Of a DNA stretch of 64,000 bases, positions 1-12,200 are shown piece after piece (the stretch's first letter is position 1; each line of letters starts with the position of its first letter). The notes under the pieces were generated by a model. The model saw only the letters and a program-made list of their open reading frames with translations. It was not told the DNA's origin and searched no databases. A program made the translations under genes and the position numbers. Location: positions 5,798,977 to 5,862,976 of the forward strand of contig VXAI01000021.1 of assembly GCA_013399305.1 (NCBI GenBank). The letters run 5' to 3'. The DNA comes from Rostratula benghalensis. Lineage: Eukaryota; Chordata; Aves; Charadriiformes; Rostratulidae.

Positions 1-958
1 GTAGCACACAGTCAAGCTCAAATTTGCCAGCAACATGTAAGTTCATGGAATACTTTGACATTAAATTGTAGTATAGCCTTCTTTATCATTTTGCATCAAG
101 CTGGTTCAAAATTGTGATCAGGTGTGAAGGCTTTACGATGGCACAGAAGATTAATCAGGGGTGTATTCCTGACAATCCTAACTTATCTACAGGTGGACAG
201 TAGAGTGGTCACACAGAGTCTTGCACAATTAATCTAAACCAGATTATGGCATTCTGGCACATAACCAGTTAAGAGTCTACTTTCTATTTTGGACTGCTGT
301 AGAGTGTTAAACACTGGGATTAACCTTCAGGCTCCTGTGATTTGCACCAGCAGCCCTCTGGTCTCACCTCATTTGTGCTCTTTCCACATTCCCTGTGCTG
401 AGGAAAGGCACTCAGCGAGGCACACAGCAGTCACTTAGCCAGCTATGCTTGGCCCTCACATACTGTCTCTTTGAAGACTACTGTTGTCCTCACAAGGAGG
501 AGAAAAACTTTTTTGTTGTTGTTGTTTATTTTTCTAAGCCTAACACCTTACCAAATCAATTTTGGAAGCTTCTAAGCTGCAAAAGATGAGAAACATGGAA
601 TCAATGCCACACTACAAATTAGCAGGAGCACCCTTGTTATAGATGTTCTCCAGGTTTATGTTCAAAATGGTTTCAGTTGGTAACTTTGTTTTGTGAAACA
701 GAGATTACAGCATGTTCATTATTTTCATTCATTGAAACATTAGGTAAAATACTTTGCGTATAGCACTTGCTAAGTTTTGTATGATGGAAACATTTGCAGT
801 TTTATCCATGCTGCCTGAATCTTTTGAAAAGTCTTAATACATTTATATAGCAACTGAAAAGTAGTTTTTTAATCCAAATGTTAAAATTTTATTTCTGTTG
901 AAAAATCTAAGATGACTAAACAGTAATGAATCTTTCTCCCCCCAACCCGGCCCCAAAG
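1..958 (+). other. AKIP1: AKIP1 intron (3' part)
   Basis: AT-rich sequence to the left of the last AKIP1 exon. No second AKIP1 exon was recognised here, so the earlier exons lie outside the window. A branch-point-like TGACTAAAC near 914-922 and a pyrimidine-rich run at 931-954 precede the acceptor. Confidence 0.6.
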
Positions 959-1102
959 ACCAGAAAAGCTTCCAAAGACATCTACATTGAAGTTTCTCCT
1001 GGTACCTATTCTGTCACAGCAACCTCAGAGGACATGGTGAAACAAACTCATGTAGTAGCTGTCAATGCAGGACAAAGTGTTGATTTAACTTTTGTTCTAT
1101 GA
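959..1102 (+). CDS. AKIP1: AKIP1, last coding exon (A-kinase-interacting protein 1)
   Basis: C-terminal 47 codons ending at TGA 1100-1102. The peptide contains SKDIYIEVSPGTYSVTA and ends in HVVAVNAGQSVDLTFVL, which I recognise as the conserved AKIP1 C-terminus (human form SKDLYIEVYPGTYSVT and a GQSVDL tail). AKIP1 binds the catalytic subunit of protein kinase A and the NF-kB subunit p65, and promotes nuclear retention of PKA. Neighbour order (C11orf16, ASCL3, TMEM9B, NRIP3 follow) supports the call independently. The exact acceptor is uncertain: AAG ends at 958 and CAG ends at 963, and using the second would shift the incoming phase. The rest of the gene is off the left edge, so this entry is partial by position and not broken. 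Confidence 0.85.
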   Translation, partial: TRKASKDIYIEVSPGTYSVTATSEDMVKQTHVVAVNAGQSVDLTFVL

Positions 1103-1410
1103 TGTTTGTTGTTTCTTGGCAATCACAGGAATAAATTATGAGCCTGTTTTAATGCATGTAATAAATCATGTATATCTTTTTCCTGTTAGCACTTTAATAG
1201 TATCCCCCTCTTTAGGACTCCATTTTTATGGCCTGTATATTTGGGTTTTACTCAATGCAATTATATGCAGCCCACTTTGTATGCTGATTTTATAAATATT
1301 TGTACATTGTGTGCCTTAAATCCAATTATGTGACTCTGTAATTGCAGGTTCTTATGCTTTAAAGAATTGAACATACAATCAGTGGAATAAAATATATGAT
1401 TTAGACTTTG
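1103..1410 (+). other. AKIP1: AKIP1 3'UTR
   Basis: AT-rich sequence after the AKIP1 stop, ending shortly after an AATAAA at 1386-1391. An earlier AATAAA at 1130-1135 could give a shorter transcript. The 3' end is inferred from these signals only. Confidence 0.6.
1386..1391 (+). terminator. AKIP1 polyadenylation signal (AATAAA)
   Basis: Canonical hexamer 284 bases after the AKIP1 stop, followed within 30 bases by a T/G-rich stretch (GACTTTGTGATG). Alternative hexamer at 1130-1135. Confidence 0.6.
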
Positions 1411-2778
1411 TGATGACAGCTTCTTTTATATTATCCTCAGATAGAACATCCAAGTCACATTCTTGATGTCAGAAAGCAATGATCCATGTGGTATGAATGT
1501 GGACCTACATTAGCTTCTGTGACATGGCACTGATTTTAGAGCAACTAGCTCACAAGGCATATCTCCTATCTGTACTTTGATTATTCTGATGAAGAAATAA
1601 AATGCAAATGAAATTCACTATCTAGGACCCCAGCTCAGGAAGGTGCTTGAATATGTGGCAGATGTTCAGTATAGGCACATAAACTATTGACACTTCAAGG
1701 CTTGTCTCTTTGTAGGCTCTTCCCTAGGCTAAACAGTTAGCTGCCTGTTTCAGCAGGTGACAGGGTACTCCTGTTTCCTGAGGGGAAAAGTACTGCTGAG
1801 TAACTGCTTGCTGCAGCTTATGGCCAAGTTCATGTGCTTTAAACACGAGCAATCCCACTAATGAGACTCCCTGGATGCATAACGCTCCTGAAGGATCAGA
1901 TTCCCTGGTTAGAATTAGTGACATGACCTATATGTAATATAATATATCTGTAATCTTTTTGTAGCTGATGGTATTAAGGTTTTGGTTAATTTTCATGGGA
2001 ATATAAAAGTCAGTGACTTGAATACTGGATCTCTAAGCATTTCTATATGCATAACGTAGTATAAGTATCTACAATAGCAGGTCCTTTATCCTCTCGCTAC
2101 TTTTTCGTCTGCTTTAATCCTGAAAAACAATATTTTCAGCTGTCAGGTTGTATTCTTTCTCTATTCCTCCTGGCTTTCTACACAAAGAAATCGCTATGCT
2201 GAATTCCTCTGGCTGACTCCAGAGAACTGGAGATTTAAATCCTTGCTGTGCATCTGTTCAAGATTTTAGTTTAGATGATCTCTCCAGAACTGTAAAGTCA
2301 ACTCCAAATAATTAGGAATTTAATATAACACCTTGGAGTAAAGAATGAGGAGCCAAAATTCAATGTGGGTGGAAAGTTTCTCAGTTACTAAATTTATACC
2401 ATTATTCATAAAGTTATTCTACAGAGACAACGCCTCAATCAGAACTTGATTTGCCTAATAAATACAACACTGGTAGAGTATAAGCAGTTTGCCTAAAATT
2501 TCAGGTAATTTCAGCTCCTGGACTTCATCACTTGCACATTTACTGAATTCTGGTTGATCACATCTCTCTATCTGTTATACCTCAAACCAGGACACAGATA
2601 TTTTTTTTTATTATTTATTTATTTTGTTTTTTACAGTTTTACTTTTTCAGCTGGGCCTTTTCTAACTAACTAAACTCTGAAATCAACACCATATTGTTCA
2701 GAAAACTGTTCACTCTCACAGTGATAAGACCGGATTATGCCAGGGAATGGTATGCAGAGAGGCCCTTATACTTATTGC
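1411..2778. other. Intergenic, AKIP1 to solo LTR
   Basis: AT-rich sequence with no recognisable gene. Short ORFs here carry no familiar motif. Confidence 0.5.
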
Positions 2779-3338
2779 TGTAACAGCCAAGGTCAGGTAA
2801 GTCCATTAATTTGCCCCATTGGAAGCGGGAAAAGCGTAGAAGGGTCACACCTGTAGGGAGGAACAGACAGGACAGGTGACACAAAACTGACCAGCTAGGG
2901 TATTCCATCCCATCCGCATCATGCTCAGTATAAAAGCTGAGGGATCAAAGGGTCAACACTCATTTTTCTTCAATGGCTGACATCTGAGGAGGACCCTGTC
3001 TGTTGTCTGTCTCTGATCCTGATCCGAGTATTCCTGACTCTAGATCTGGAATCCAGCTTCTATCGATCACCAAATGTCCAGTCTGGGTCTTTTCCTGATA
3101 CCTGCTGGTGATGTGACTGTCAGCCTGGGAGCTTGATAGGGTTTTGTATATGTTGTATCTATTTCATTATTTTATTCCTTTTGGTTTTGTTTTAATTTTA
3201 GTATTAATACTTCATTAAAGTAGTTTAGTTCATTCTAAACTCGCAAATCTCCTTAACCCCTTCCTCTCCTTTCTTTTTTGGGGAGAGGAAGGGCCATCTG
3301 TCAGTCCAGTTTTAGTAATTTTGGCTGAAACCACAACA
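2779..3338 (+). mobile_element. Solo LTR of an avian endogenous retrovirus
   Basis: The block has the architecture of a bird ERV LTR read on the + strand. A U3-like part contains a CATCATGCTCAGTATAAAAG core, with the TATA box at 2929-2935. An ATTAAA polyadenylation signal follows at 3214-3219, then a T-rich U5 and the end GGCTGAAACCACAACA, typical of avian LTR ends. The right end (ACA at 3336-3338) is firm. The left end is set at a TGT at 2779 but could lie up to about 80 bases further left, because I could not match a target-site duplication. No primer-binding site or gag/pol follows, so this reads as a solo LTR. The exact family cannot be named without a repeat library. Confidence 0.7.
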
Positions 3339-5859
3339 CTGCTTCATTCTAAGTTAGCTCTTCACTGTTTTTTCCGTGTGTCCTCTTCTGACATAGACTA
3401 TGTCATCAAGATTGTCATCCCCTATGCAAGTTGCTTTACATTTGTCATCTGACTCTGTTTTCTTTCTTGCTTTTTGATATCTTTGTTTTTCTGATTCCAC
3501 AAAACCTTCTTCCTGGAGTACAGAAAACAAATCCCTTGGAGGTCTAGTCTAAAAAAAACACCAGTGTCTTTGTAATTGCTGCTTTGCTGGCTGTCAGATA
3601 GGTACCTCTGCCTCACATAGCTTTAAAAATGGTATCATTTCTGTGCTAGTAGAAACTTTACTGCTGAAACACAGAAGTGTACTGAAAATCCTGTGGTCTT
3701 ACTGAAGCTGTTGGGCTTTGACCAAACTTAGCTCCTTTGAAGTTAGGAAAATTTCTGGTAACTGCAGTGGGAGGACATTAACCCCCCAGAGAGCACCTCT
3801 GGGAAGCCTGCTCTCTAGCTTTGCTTGTTTCTTGCAAGTTACTTCTGATGCAGTCTGTATGACATGATAAAACTTCTTCAGCTGTCTCACAGAATAGCAA
3901 TGCATGTTCTGGGTTTAAAAATACCACAGACTGTTCCCACAGGAATAAAAGTACATTGTTATACTCTTTTCTGTCCACTGCTGTGATTCATGCTGGTGGT
4001 TTGGAGCTAGAATTAAGCCATTCTGTTTTCTTTTTAGTTTTACCAAAAGGCAAAGCACGTCACCTGAGTGCACTGCTGTGACACTTACTAACATAGAGCA
4101 TGTCTGCCTGGAGCTCCATACTGGCCTAACAATTCCTAGGAAATCAATGACAAAGGTGTGTAACTGCTTATTTAAATAATAAAGTAGGAACCATACTGTT
4201 AATAAGTTGGTAGGCCTCTGCTTAAAATTAATGCATATCATTTTGAGAATACAAGATATAGTCCAGTGTATTGCCTGTTCACTAAGGTGTGACATTAACA
4301 GATTAATCTTCCCCTAAACAAAATCAGGCAAGTTTAGCACAAAGTTTTACTCTGCAGTCAACTCAGAGTGGCAAGAGCATGAAGGTACAGAAGATCTAAT
4401 ATTTGATTTCTGATACATAATTTATTAATGGTACCCCTGCTGCTCTTGTGTAGAACAATGTTTCTGTTCATCCTCTATTCTCTTTCATCTTTCCTTTCTT
4501 CCTGCAAGCTTTTTTTCTTCCTCTTTTCTGTGCTTTCTTTGTTTGGCATCCATGTTATGATTTGTTTTTCTAAAGCAGGAGGAGACCATGACCAACAGAA
4601 GCCAAGCCTAAGAATCAGAGTGTTGTCCTCATTTCTAGCTGTGACACAGTTTGCTTAGTCTGTATCCCCTAGCTTTAGGGCAGGAATCTGCTTGTTAAAA
4701 TGCTTGCTTCTTGTGAGGGAGTAAGAGAACTCAGTAAAGACCATTTACTAAAAATATCTGCTTTTATCTTTCGGAGATGGAGATCGTGACAGAGTGTGAT
4801 TGGCAGAGTGCAGCACTTCTCTAGATTGGCTGCTGCTGACAGTCACAGCTCTCCACATCCAGGGCCACTCATGTAGATCCCTTCCATGGGACTTCATTAG
4901 GTTGACGTCAATGGGCATTTAGCAGGTTTCTGAATGGAAATCTGCATTGTTAAATGCTTACACAGTTACTGGCATAATCTTTTCCATTTTACCAAGTAGC
5001 GTCAGACCCTCCTTCGGGTTTTAGTATTTTCATTCTGTTATAATTAGTGGAGAAGTTCTCTGCCTGTCATAAAACTGGTGAATGGCCTTAGAAACCAGTT
5101 ATAAATGATGTATTTGTCTAGCCAACCTCCAGACCATTAACAAGAATACTTCTTTCATTTAAACAAACCACATACTCAAATAAATACAGTATTAATACAG
5201 ATCACCTTACCCCCAACGACAGCTTGAAATCTTGGTCTCTTAAGACTTCTTTCATTGTGGGTTGCCTTCTGGGAGACTGCTTGATGGTTTCAAACATTGC
5301 ACTCTGATTAGTCTGTGCAACATGGGACACATCGTCCCCAATGGAGACGGCTTTGGATTCCAGCTTGCCTTTTGCATATGTGCTGCTGCAACTGATGAGT
5401 CCTGGGAAGGAGTAAAACGATATCTAAGAGTGAAACCAGAACTGGAATGGAGAAAAATTAATTTCAGTAGAGAGGAAAATGTACTTTAAACCTAAAAGGA
5501 ATTCCTTCAGGTGATTTACTTTGCATGGACTAGCTGTGAAGATTAATGAAGAAGTGTAGGAAAATGATGGGGAAGAAACTCAGAGAGGGACATTGGTGCT
5601 TCCAAATTAAATTAATTGTTCTGGTAGTTTTCCATGGGATGAGCTACCAAAAGAAGAGGTAGCATGCAAGACAAGAAGAAGGGGAAATACTGTATCCGAG
5701 GCTGATATACAAATTCATAATATTTATACCTATTAAGGTATAATATAAGGTGACACAAGTCATTATACCTATTAACTACAGGTGAAGTCACTGCCCAGAT
5801 GAAGGAGACACAACACACTTGGTTATTTCCCTCTGGCTGCTTCTTCCCTGTGAGGGTAT
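3339..5859. other. Intergenic, between solo LTR and C11orf16
   Basis: No gene recognised. The distal part, just below 5860, should hold the C11orf16 3'UTR on the - strand, but I found no canonical AATAAA close to that stop. Short ORFs, including the 126-codon one at 3915-4295, have no recognisable motif. Confidence 0.45.
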
Positions 5860-6530
5860 TTAAAAGGTACCTGAATTACTGGTACGGGAGTTGTGGTGTT
5901 TTCTTTTCCAGTATTTCCCCTCTGGTCTTGCAGAAACCTTTAGCCTGGACTTCTCAAGATGGCCAGAGTCTGCGTGAACAGCACTGTCCACCACAGCACT
6001 CTTAGTGGGGAATGGCTCCAGGACACATTCTGAATTGGAAAAGGGGGAAGATGCTTCCACAACTGCTGGTTCTTTTTTGTTTGGGCCTTCCAGTTCTAGA
6101 TGTGGAGAGGGCTTGCTACTGGACTCTGCCTCTTCAGTTTCTCTCTGAAAGACCAGAGATTTGGATGGAAGAGGCCACCAGTCACCAACATGGGGATGGC
6201 AGCCACAGATGCACCTTACATGTGCTGTCAAACAGCATATACCGTCACAGTGACAGTGGTAATGGGGCCAGCAAAGTGAGCAGAGCAAGCAGTGCTTAGC
6301 AAGGCAATGTACAGCACAAAGAGGAATCAGGGCTGATTTAAGACTGTGGGAAAAAATACAAGAATTAGCATCTGGACTTCCTCTGGGCTTCAATCTGCTG
6401 GTGAAGGGCATGTGGATCTTCTCTACAATCCTTTCCCACAGGCTAGGAGGGATCCACAGAGCTACATCTCGTGGGAGTTTCACTTTCTTGTCATTCCAGA
6501 ACTGGACCATAATTTCTTCATCTTCTGAAG
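5860..6530 (-). CDS. C11orf16: C11orf16 last coding exon, Cys/His-rich tail
   Basis: Acceptor TTTTCTCTGAACAG before 6530; 222 residues to the stop at 5860-5862. It starts SEDEEIMVQFWNDKKVKLP, continues through IPPSLWERIVEKI, then a segment dense in Cys and His (CLLCSLCWPHYHCHCDGICC at its centre), an acidic/Ser-rich linker, and RPEGKYWKRKHHNSR near the end. The Cys/His segment does not follow a zinc-finger spacing I can name. Confidence 0.88.
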
Positions 6531-9221
6531 CTGTTCAGAGAAAAGGTAAGCAGCCATAAGCAGCTGGCGTGCCTGAGCACACCCATACAGATCAGGCTTT
6601 GCAGCTTTATGCGCCCTCTACTCCTGTCAAGCAGTAGGATCAACTACCACCCCTCTCTATAACACTTCACCATAATGTTCTGGAGGGTAGAATGGGCATC
6701 TAGGGCACCATCAGTTTGGCAACAGGCCTAGCAACATCTTTCCTCCCAATTTGTCATCAGATGAACAAGAAAATGTTGACCGAGTAACTTTTATAGTTGC
6801 TGCCATACTTAGGAGTACCACTTTAAGAATAGTATTTTGATAAGTCAGTGGAACCTGACTGTCAGACATGGGAAAGATTATTAAGCTGTTGAAATCTCCT
6901 TTACTTGGATGATAAAAATCACCCCCAGATGTACCATTCAATACAAACACAAGCAATTAAGCACAGATGGGTTCTTCCCAAGGGCTGCCTCACTTGGATC
7001 CCTCAGGAAAAGTCCATTGCCCTTCAAATGGCAGAGACACCCTTGTCCAAGCAGACAGGAAATAGCCCCTTGGTAGACAAAGAAGATGACATTTTTATGG
7101 GTCATAACTTCCATAGGGCCAGACTGGTGAGTTTACACATAAATATCCATGAGCAAGCCCCATCAGCTCCTGCAGGCTCTAAGCAATGCTAAACTATAGT
7201 CTGTGCACTGGTATTTCTCCAGCAGTAAGATCACCACAATTCACACTGGCAACCTTATTCGTGTTCCTGAGCAAGAGGGCAGCATCCTTCTTACCTCGTA
7301 AGGGGTCTCTTGTCTCAATTCCTGTGAGGACAGTTCCTGGGCCGTACCTGGCCATATCTGGCTCCCAGGGTGCTAGCACTTTGTCTCCAGGGAGTAAGGA
7401 GTGCTTCATTCCATTCATGTATTCCAGGATGTCATCCTTCACTGTTTTTTGCACACACATTGGATGCCTTCCATGCGACACAAGTCGTTTGGCAAACTCT
7501 ACCAGAAACATGCCTCTTTCACCCTGTTACCAGGAACAAAATTATAATTTCTCTGAAGAATAGTCTGTAATGTGTCAGGTCACATAACCTTCTAGTTCAA
7601 AACACCAATCCAGCCTGAACAGTAAGTAAATAACGTGTGGTGTTAGCCTGGCATCAAGACAGCCAGAAAAACCTGAGAGGCTCACCAGAAAGCTGACTGA
7701 GTGAAGCATATGTACAGATTCGCTGCCACTAGGACCTGTTTTTTTCTTCCCCAAAAGAAAAAGCTATAGATAGAATGCAACTGGATTTCACAAACCACAC
7801 CGCGTGTACCAGATAACAAGGCACACTGAAACCATACAGACCTGTTCCTCAGTTATGCCCCCATTCTTCCTCCTTACATACAAGACTACCTCTGCTTCTT
7901 GGGGGCGTTGTTGGGAATTTTTACTTTCTTCTAAATTAAGGCCTGTCAAGAGGTTTTTCATCAACAATGATACAAGGTACTTCCCTGTTCTTGACAAAGA
8001 ATAGGCTCTTTTTTCTGTTAAGTTTGAAGTACTAACAAACTAATGAATTAAAGCTTTCACTAACATTTCTGAAAAGACACCAAGCCACTGGTCTGTAGCT
8101 GACTCAAGCTGGAAGTGTGTACATAAAACACTAACACTTTTCCTGTGCTATTGATGGTTGTGTGTCTACACACAACAGTAGCTCACACTGGTCCCAGCAG
8201 CACTTACACTGTCTGAGCCTGGCTTGATGCCCAGCGCCAGCAGAAGCAGAGGGTCTGCTCTGGGCAAGGTGCCCAATGACACTGCTCTCACCAGGAGAGT
8301 TCAAGGGGCACCCATCTTCTGCAGGAGATTAAGATCCCAGAAACATATGTGCTCATGCCAAGAAATAGACTTGGCAAAGAAGGCTAAGCAGAGAAAGCGT
8401 CTGATCATTATGAGTTTATGGGTGCCTGTGGCTATGCTGCAGGCAAGAGGCTCACCTGGTGTGCTGGGCAGCAGGAGGTGAGGGCAGCCTGCAATCAGGC
8501 ACGTCAGGAGCTTTATCAATCGACACAACCACAAGCACAACCCTATTTTAGTGATCTGTTCTCCAGTTATGTGCCAGCTGAAATCAAATCCCCAACACTA
8601 AACTCAGGTGGTGCATAAAGAGTGCTGGTGGACTGAACACCCCTGACTACTGCACAGCAACTGTCACTCACCTCTATCTCTTCTTTTACTGTGCCACGGT
8701 AATAAAATCCATCTTCTTCCCCTCTCACCAGCACAGGGACATTGCTGTCTAGGCCCACTGATCTCCCAAATGCACTCAGCCTCTTCCGTGCTGGGTCAAG
8801 GGAGGAGAGGCAGTGGCTAATCCAGTGGCACCTGGAGGAAAAGAAAGCAGGTCAGCACTAAGAAACAGCTTCTGTAGGCCATAAAAAAGCCAAATCATTG
8901 AAAATTTAAGAACTGGATCATTCCACACCATTTTGTAGCATTCCCACAGGCCAAGGCATGTGGGAAGAAACGGAGAACTTGCTCATGCTGGGCCAGTTCC
9001 TTGCTTTGGTAGAAAAAGCCATCAGTAACTGTTTTCTCTCAGATCACTTCATTTTTGTGTTTCAAGGAAATAAGCCAGGAGCACGCTGGAACCCCGGGCC
9101 AGCGTTACCTGCACTAGCTGCTTTGCTGCTTATGTGGCAAGCCAATGCAATGAGAGGCAGACCAGGAGGGAGCCAGAACCCATCTCCAGCACAGAGCACA
9201 GCGTAGGTGTGCTTGAGAACG
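5860..9221 (-). CDS. C11orf16: C11orf16 orthologue (DUF4537 protein), four exons
   Basis: Uncharacterised vertebrate protein. Exons, 5' to 3' on the - strand: about 9221-9109 (left boundary provisional), 8790-8672, 7523-7295 and 6530-5860. The last three junctions join in frame. Recognisable landmarks match human C11orf16: HGCSVLK near the start, VPVLVRGEEDGFYYRGTVK (first DUF4537/Tudor-like strand pair), GDKVLAPWEPDMARYGPGTV (second copy), VQFWND, IPPSLWERIVEKI, and a C-terminal RPEGKYWKRK. In between lies a Cys/His-rich segment. DUF4537 folds are SH3/Tudor-like, but no ligand is known. No ATG is in frame in the first exon found, so a further 5' exon with the start codon is expected between 9.2 kb and ASCL3. 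It is convergent with AKIP1, as in other vertebrates. Confidence 0.87.
7295..7523 (-). CDS. C11orf16: C11orf16 exon, second DUF4537 motif
   Basis: 229 bases, acceptor GTAACAG|GGT, donor CGAG|GTAAGA. It encodes GERGMFLVEFAKRL, a linker, GDKVLAPWEPDMARYGPGTV and GIETRDPLR. This is the most conserved part of the protein. Incoming phase 0, one base left over, which pairs with the CT of the last exon. Confidence 0.9.
8672..8790 (-). CDS. C11orf16: C11orf16 exon, first DUF4537 motif
   Basis: Acceptor with an excellent pyrimidine tract (CTCTCCTCCCTTGACCCAG) before 8790; donor GAG|GTGAGT with last exon base 8672. It encodes ARKRLSAFGRSVGLDSN, then VPVLVRGEEDGFYYRGTVK. A second AG at 8832-8833 would give a longer exon, but it needs two incoming bases and does not join the exon at 9109. 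Confidence 0.82.
9109..9221 (-). CDS. C11orf16: C11orf16 exon, 5'-most found (provisional)
   Basis: Open frame reading CSVLKHTYAVLCAGDGFW and so on, ending at a good donor (GTGCAG|GTAACG, last exon base 9109). It leaves one base (G), which joins the next exon in frame. Similarity to human is modest (CSV, TY, L-A-x-H-x-S-S). The upstream acceptor at 9222-9223 is a guess; the frame stays open further up but without an ATG. Confidence 0.5.
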
Positions 9222-12200
9222 CTGCAGCCATGGTTTATATTGGGGATCCAGGGAACAACAGAAAAGTAGAAAAGTAAACAACAAATCTGCTGCTTGATGA
9301 CAGGTTCAAGTTCAGTACAGGAAAAACAATCCCACCATGAAGCATTAGAAACATTTCACAGAAGGTGGCTGCTAAGGCAAAATGCTTTTATTTATCCCAA
9401 TAGCATTAAAACCCCCATTTCTTTGATAGGAGTTTTACTCAGGCTTTGATTCTCATAATCTCCAAGGTAGTAAATTGCTTTAGTTAATACAATCTAAAAA
9501 ACTGCTAGTGCAGGGGAAGGGAAAGCACAAATGATGTTCAAGATACTAATTCATTATTAAATCGCACACACCAGCCTCTTTTATCCTATTAGATGTCATG
9601 AAAAAGAACAAATCACAGACTCAAACGAGAACTTGATGTTACCTCTGGAGGGAGAGGGCCCTAGTAATCCAGGCAGGATGCACTACAAAAGAACTCCTGC
9701 AGCAGGGGTTGACAGCAGGTACGACACTGGGACACAAAACCTTGTCCAGAGCTGGTGTAGCACTGCAATACCGGTGACTCACAGGCAGGAACCCTTCCAA
9801 ATGAGCCATTCTTGCAAAAGCAGCTACCTGTGGAACTCAGTCACGAGCTGTTGGTAGCAGAAAAGACACAATGTACTGGCATTATCCAACACAAGCAATT
9901 GCTTTCCAGCACACCTCAAGAACTCGCTAGCTTTTGTTAATTGTTTCATGTAAAAAAAAAAAATTAATTCAAAAGTATCTAGACTGGTATTTGGTCAAAC
10001 CCCAAATCCACAAACACTGACTTCAGTGATCTTCAGTCATCCAAATCCCAAGCTCATAGAGGGAAACACCCTAGGAAACTAGAAATGCCATAAAAATCTT
10101 CAGGAACACAGTAGCTTTCACCCCCCTCCAACTTTTGTTTCCCTCTGTAACATCCAGCTCTCTTTATTCTTATACCTCAACTCTCCTTTAAAGATTTCTT
10201 TGTACAAACTCCCAGCTGAACCTCCCCTATTTCACAAGCTGAAACAGAAACTACAGCTGAAGTCGACAAACTGAGTAAATCTGACAATTCTTGAGCATGA
10301 TGTTAGATTACAGTTGCCTGTTACTTGTTTTATTTAGAGTGAAGTATTAAGAGAAAATATTTGGATCTTTCAGCTGTCCTGTCATGTTTTATAACATTAG
10401 GATTATGACTTGCCACAGGAAAGAATGAGATGCTCAGATTTGACAAGCGATAACTATTCAGAGGCTGTCACAGTAAGATTGATGATGTGATGCTATCTCT
10501 GGTAATCTGACAAGATCTAGTAGACAAGCCTCCGTTCATTTTTCCTTTATTTATTTATTTTTTATTATTTAATTTGCTTAGAAATGTGTAGCATTCTTAA
10601 GGTAAAATTTGCACAGAAGTTCAAAAACATATAAAAATTTAAGTGCCTAATTTACTTTACCAAATACAGTTGAAGAGCCTGTATTATGTTTAAATGTTAT
10701 TTTGTCTCTTCTCTAATAGAGATGCTAGCAGTCATTTTTATGAGGGCTTCAGATAGACATAGCTTCAGAAAACTAGCATACCAAACCCAGCAAGAACAGA
10801 GGATTAACTGCTGCACAATGTGTCTTTAAGTCAGGAAATCAAAACAATATATTCACTTGTTTCACAACTATACCAGCTCTTCTACTATAAATCAAAACAA
10901 GCCAGGATCAGTAATACTTTGTGAAGGAACGCAGCTATCAATTCTACATTAAAGTCCATTTAAAGATCATTCAGCACCGTCACTGCTGAGAGCCAGGCCC
11001 ATTGTTTCTGTATAAAACAGGGCACTGACGCAAACAATTGTGCACCACTCCATTATTTCTATTCTGGATAACTCTAAGTACTTGGACACAGCAGTGTTTC
11101 AAACTTACCAGCTATTGGTAATGCTATACCTGGACAATTTGGATTTAGTCCCGATGCATAAATCTCAACCTGTTGCCTGTTTGATGCAGGAAGCTGTTTG
11201 CTGCCAGTGTTTCCTTGTTGCTACGGAGGTTGCCACAGTCCATACTACCAGGATCGGACATACTGACCTTACCAGTTTAAAAAAAAAAAATAAAAAAAAA
11301 AAAAATAATCACTGGACATACACTCAACTTTCAGCTCCCCGTTGATCTAGATACTGCACTGAAAGATTGCAGGGGCAGGCAAGGGATTATAAGAGGGTGC
11401 AGTGTCCTCTAGGCTTTCTGCCTACTACTGCAGGGCAAAAAATAGCAGCATACTAAGCCACAGTTCAGATGGGGGTGGGGGAGTATGAGGGGTTTTACTC
11501 TTTCCTTACAAAGAGCATATCAAAACCACACCAGAATAAAACGTAGAAATTTACCTGTGATCCCTAATCTTCACATTCTCCTTAACAAATGTTAACACAC
11601 ACACCCCCTTTTTTTTTTTTTTTTGGCAGGGAAGTGGGGAGAAATATTTAATTGTATTTTGTAGGCATTTTTCAGTTCACTGCTATAGAAACAAGGTAAC
11701 AGGATGACTGCAGTTAGGGACAAGTTTATAGCACTTCAGAAGCCTGTAACCGTTTTCTCTGCATTGTGCCGCACCCACGGACTACATGCACTCATGCTGT
11801 CATCAAGATTGTTGTTCCATACAAAAAGTACAATTCCTTTACATACCGGAAATGTTAAGAACACTGACAGTTATGAGCTAAACTCTCTTCACCATCTTCA
11901 CATAAATCCACGGTTGACCACTTAGCTGAAATGATCAATAGTACAGAGAATAGACTGGGAGGTTGGCAAAGACCACCCCAGACCTCAACCATTATCAGTG
12001 AAAGTCCTCCCCCCCCCAAAAAAAAAAATCCATTGTGGGATTTTTTTCCACCAAGGTAAAGACCTTGCCAACCCTCTTTGTACAGTGTATTGTGTAAGCA
12101 GTCCCAGTAACTTTTAAGGGCACTGATAACTGAAGAAGAATCTAATTTTCAACAGAAATTGGGCTAAATCAACAGGTTTTAATGAATTAACTATGCATTA

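Noticed and set aside
7788..7997. - strand ORF with QQRPQEAEVVLYVRRKNGG, considered as an extra C11orf16 exon
   Set aside because: The flanking exons (8672 and 7523) already join in phase 0 and match the human order without it. No clear acceptor.
8791..8831. Longer C11orf16 exon using AG at 8832-8833
   Set aside because: It needs two incoming bases, whereas the upstream donor at 9109 leaves one. In that phase the join hits a stop, while the inner acceptor keeps frame.
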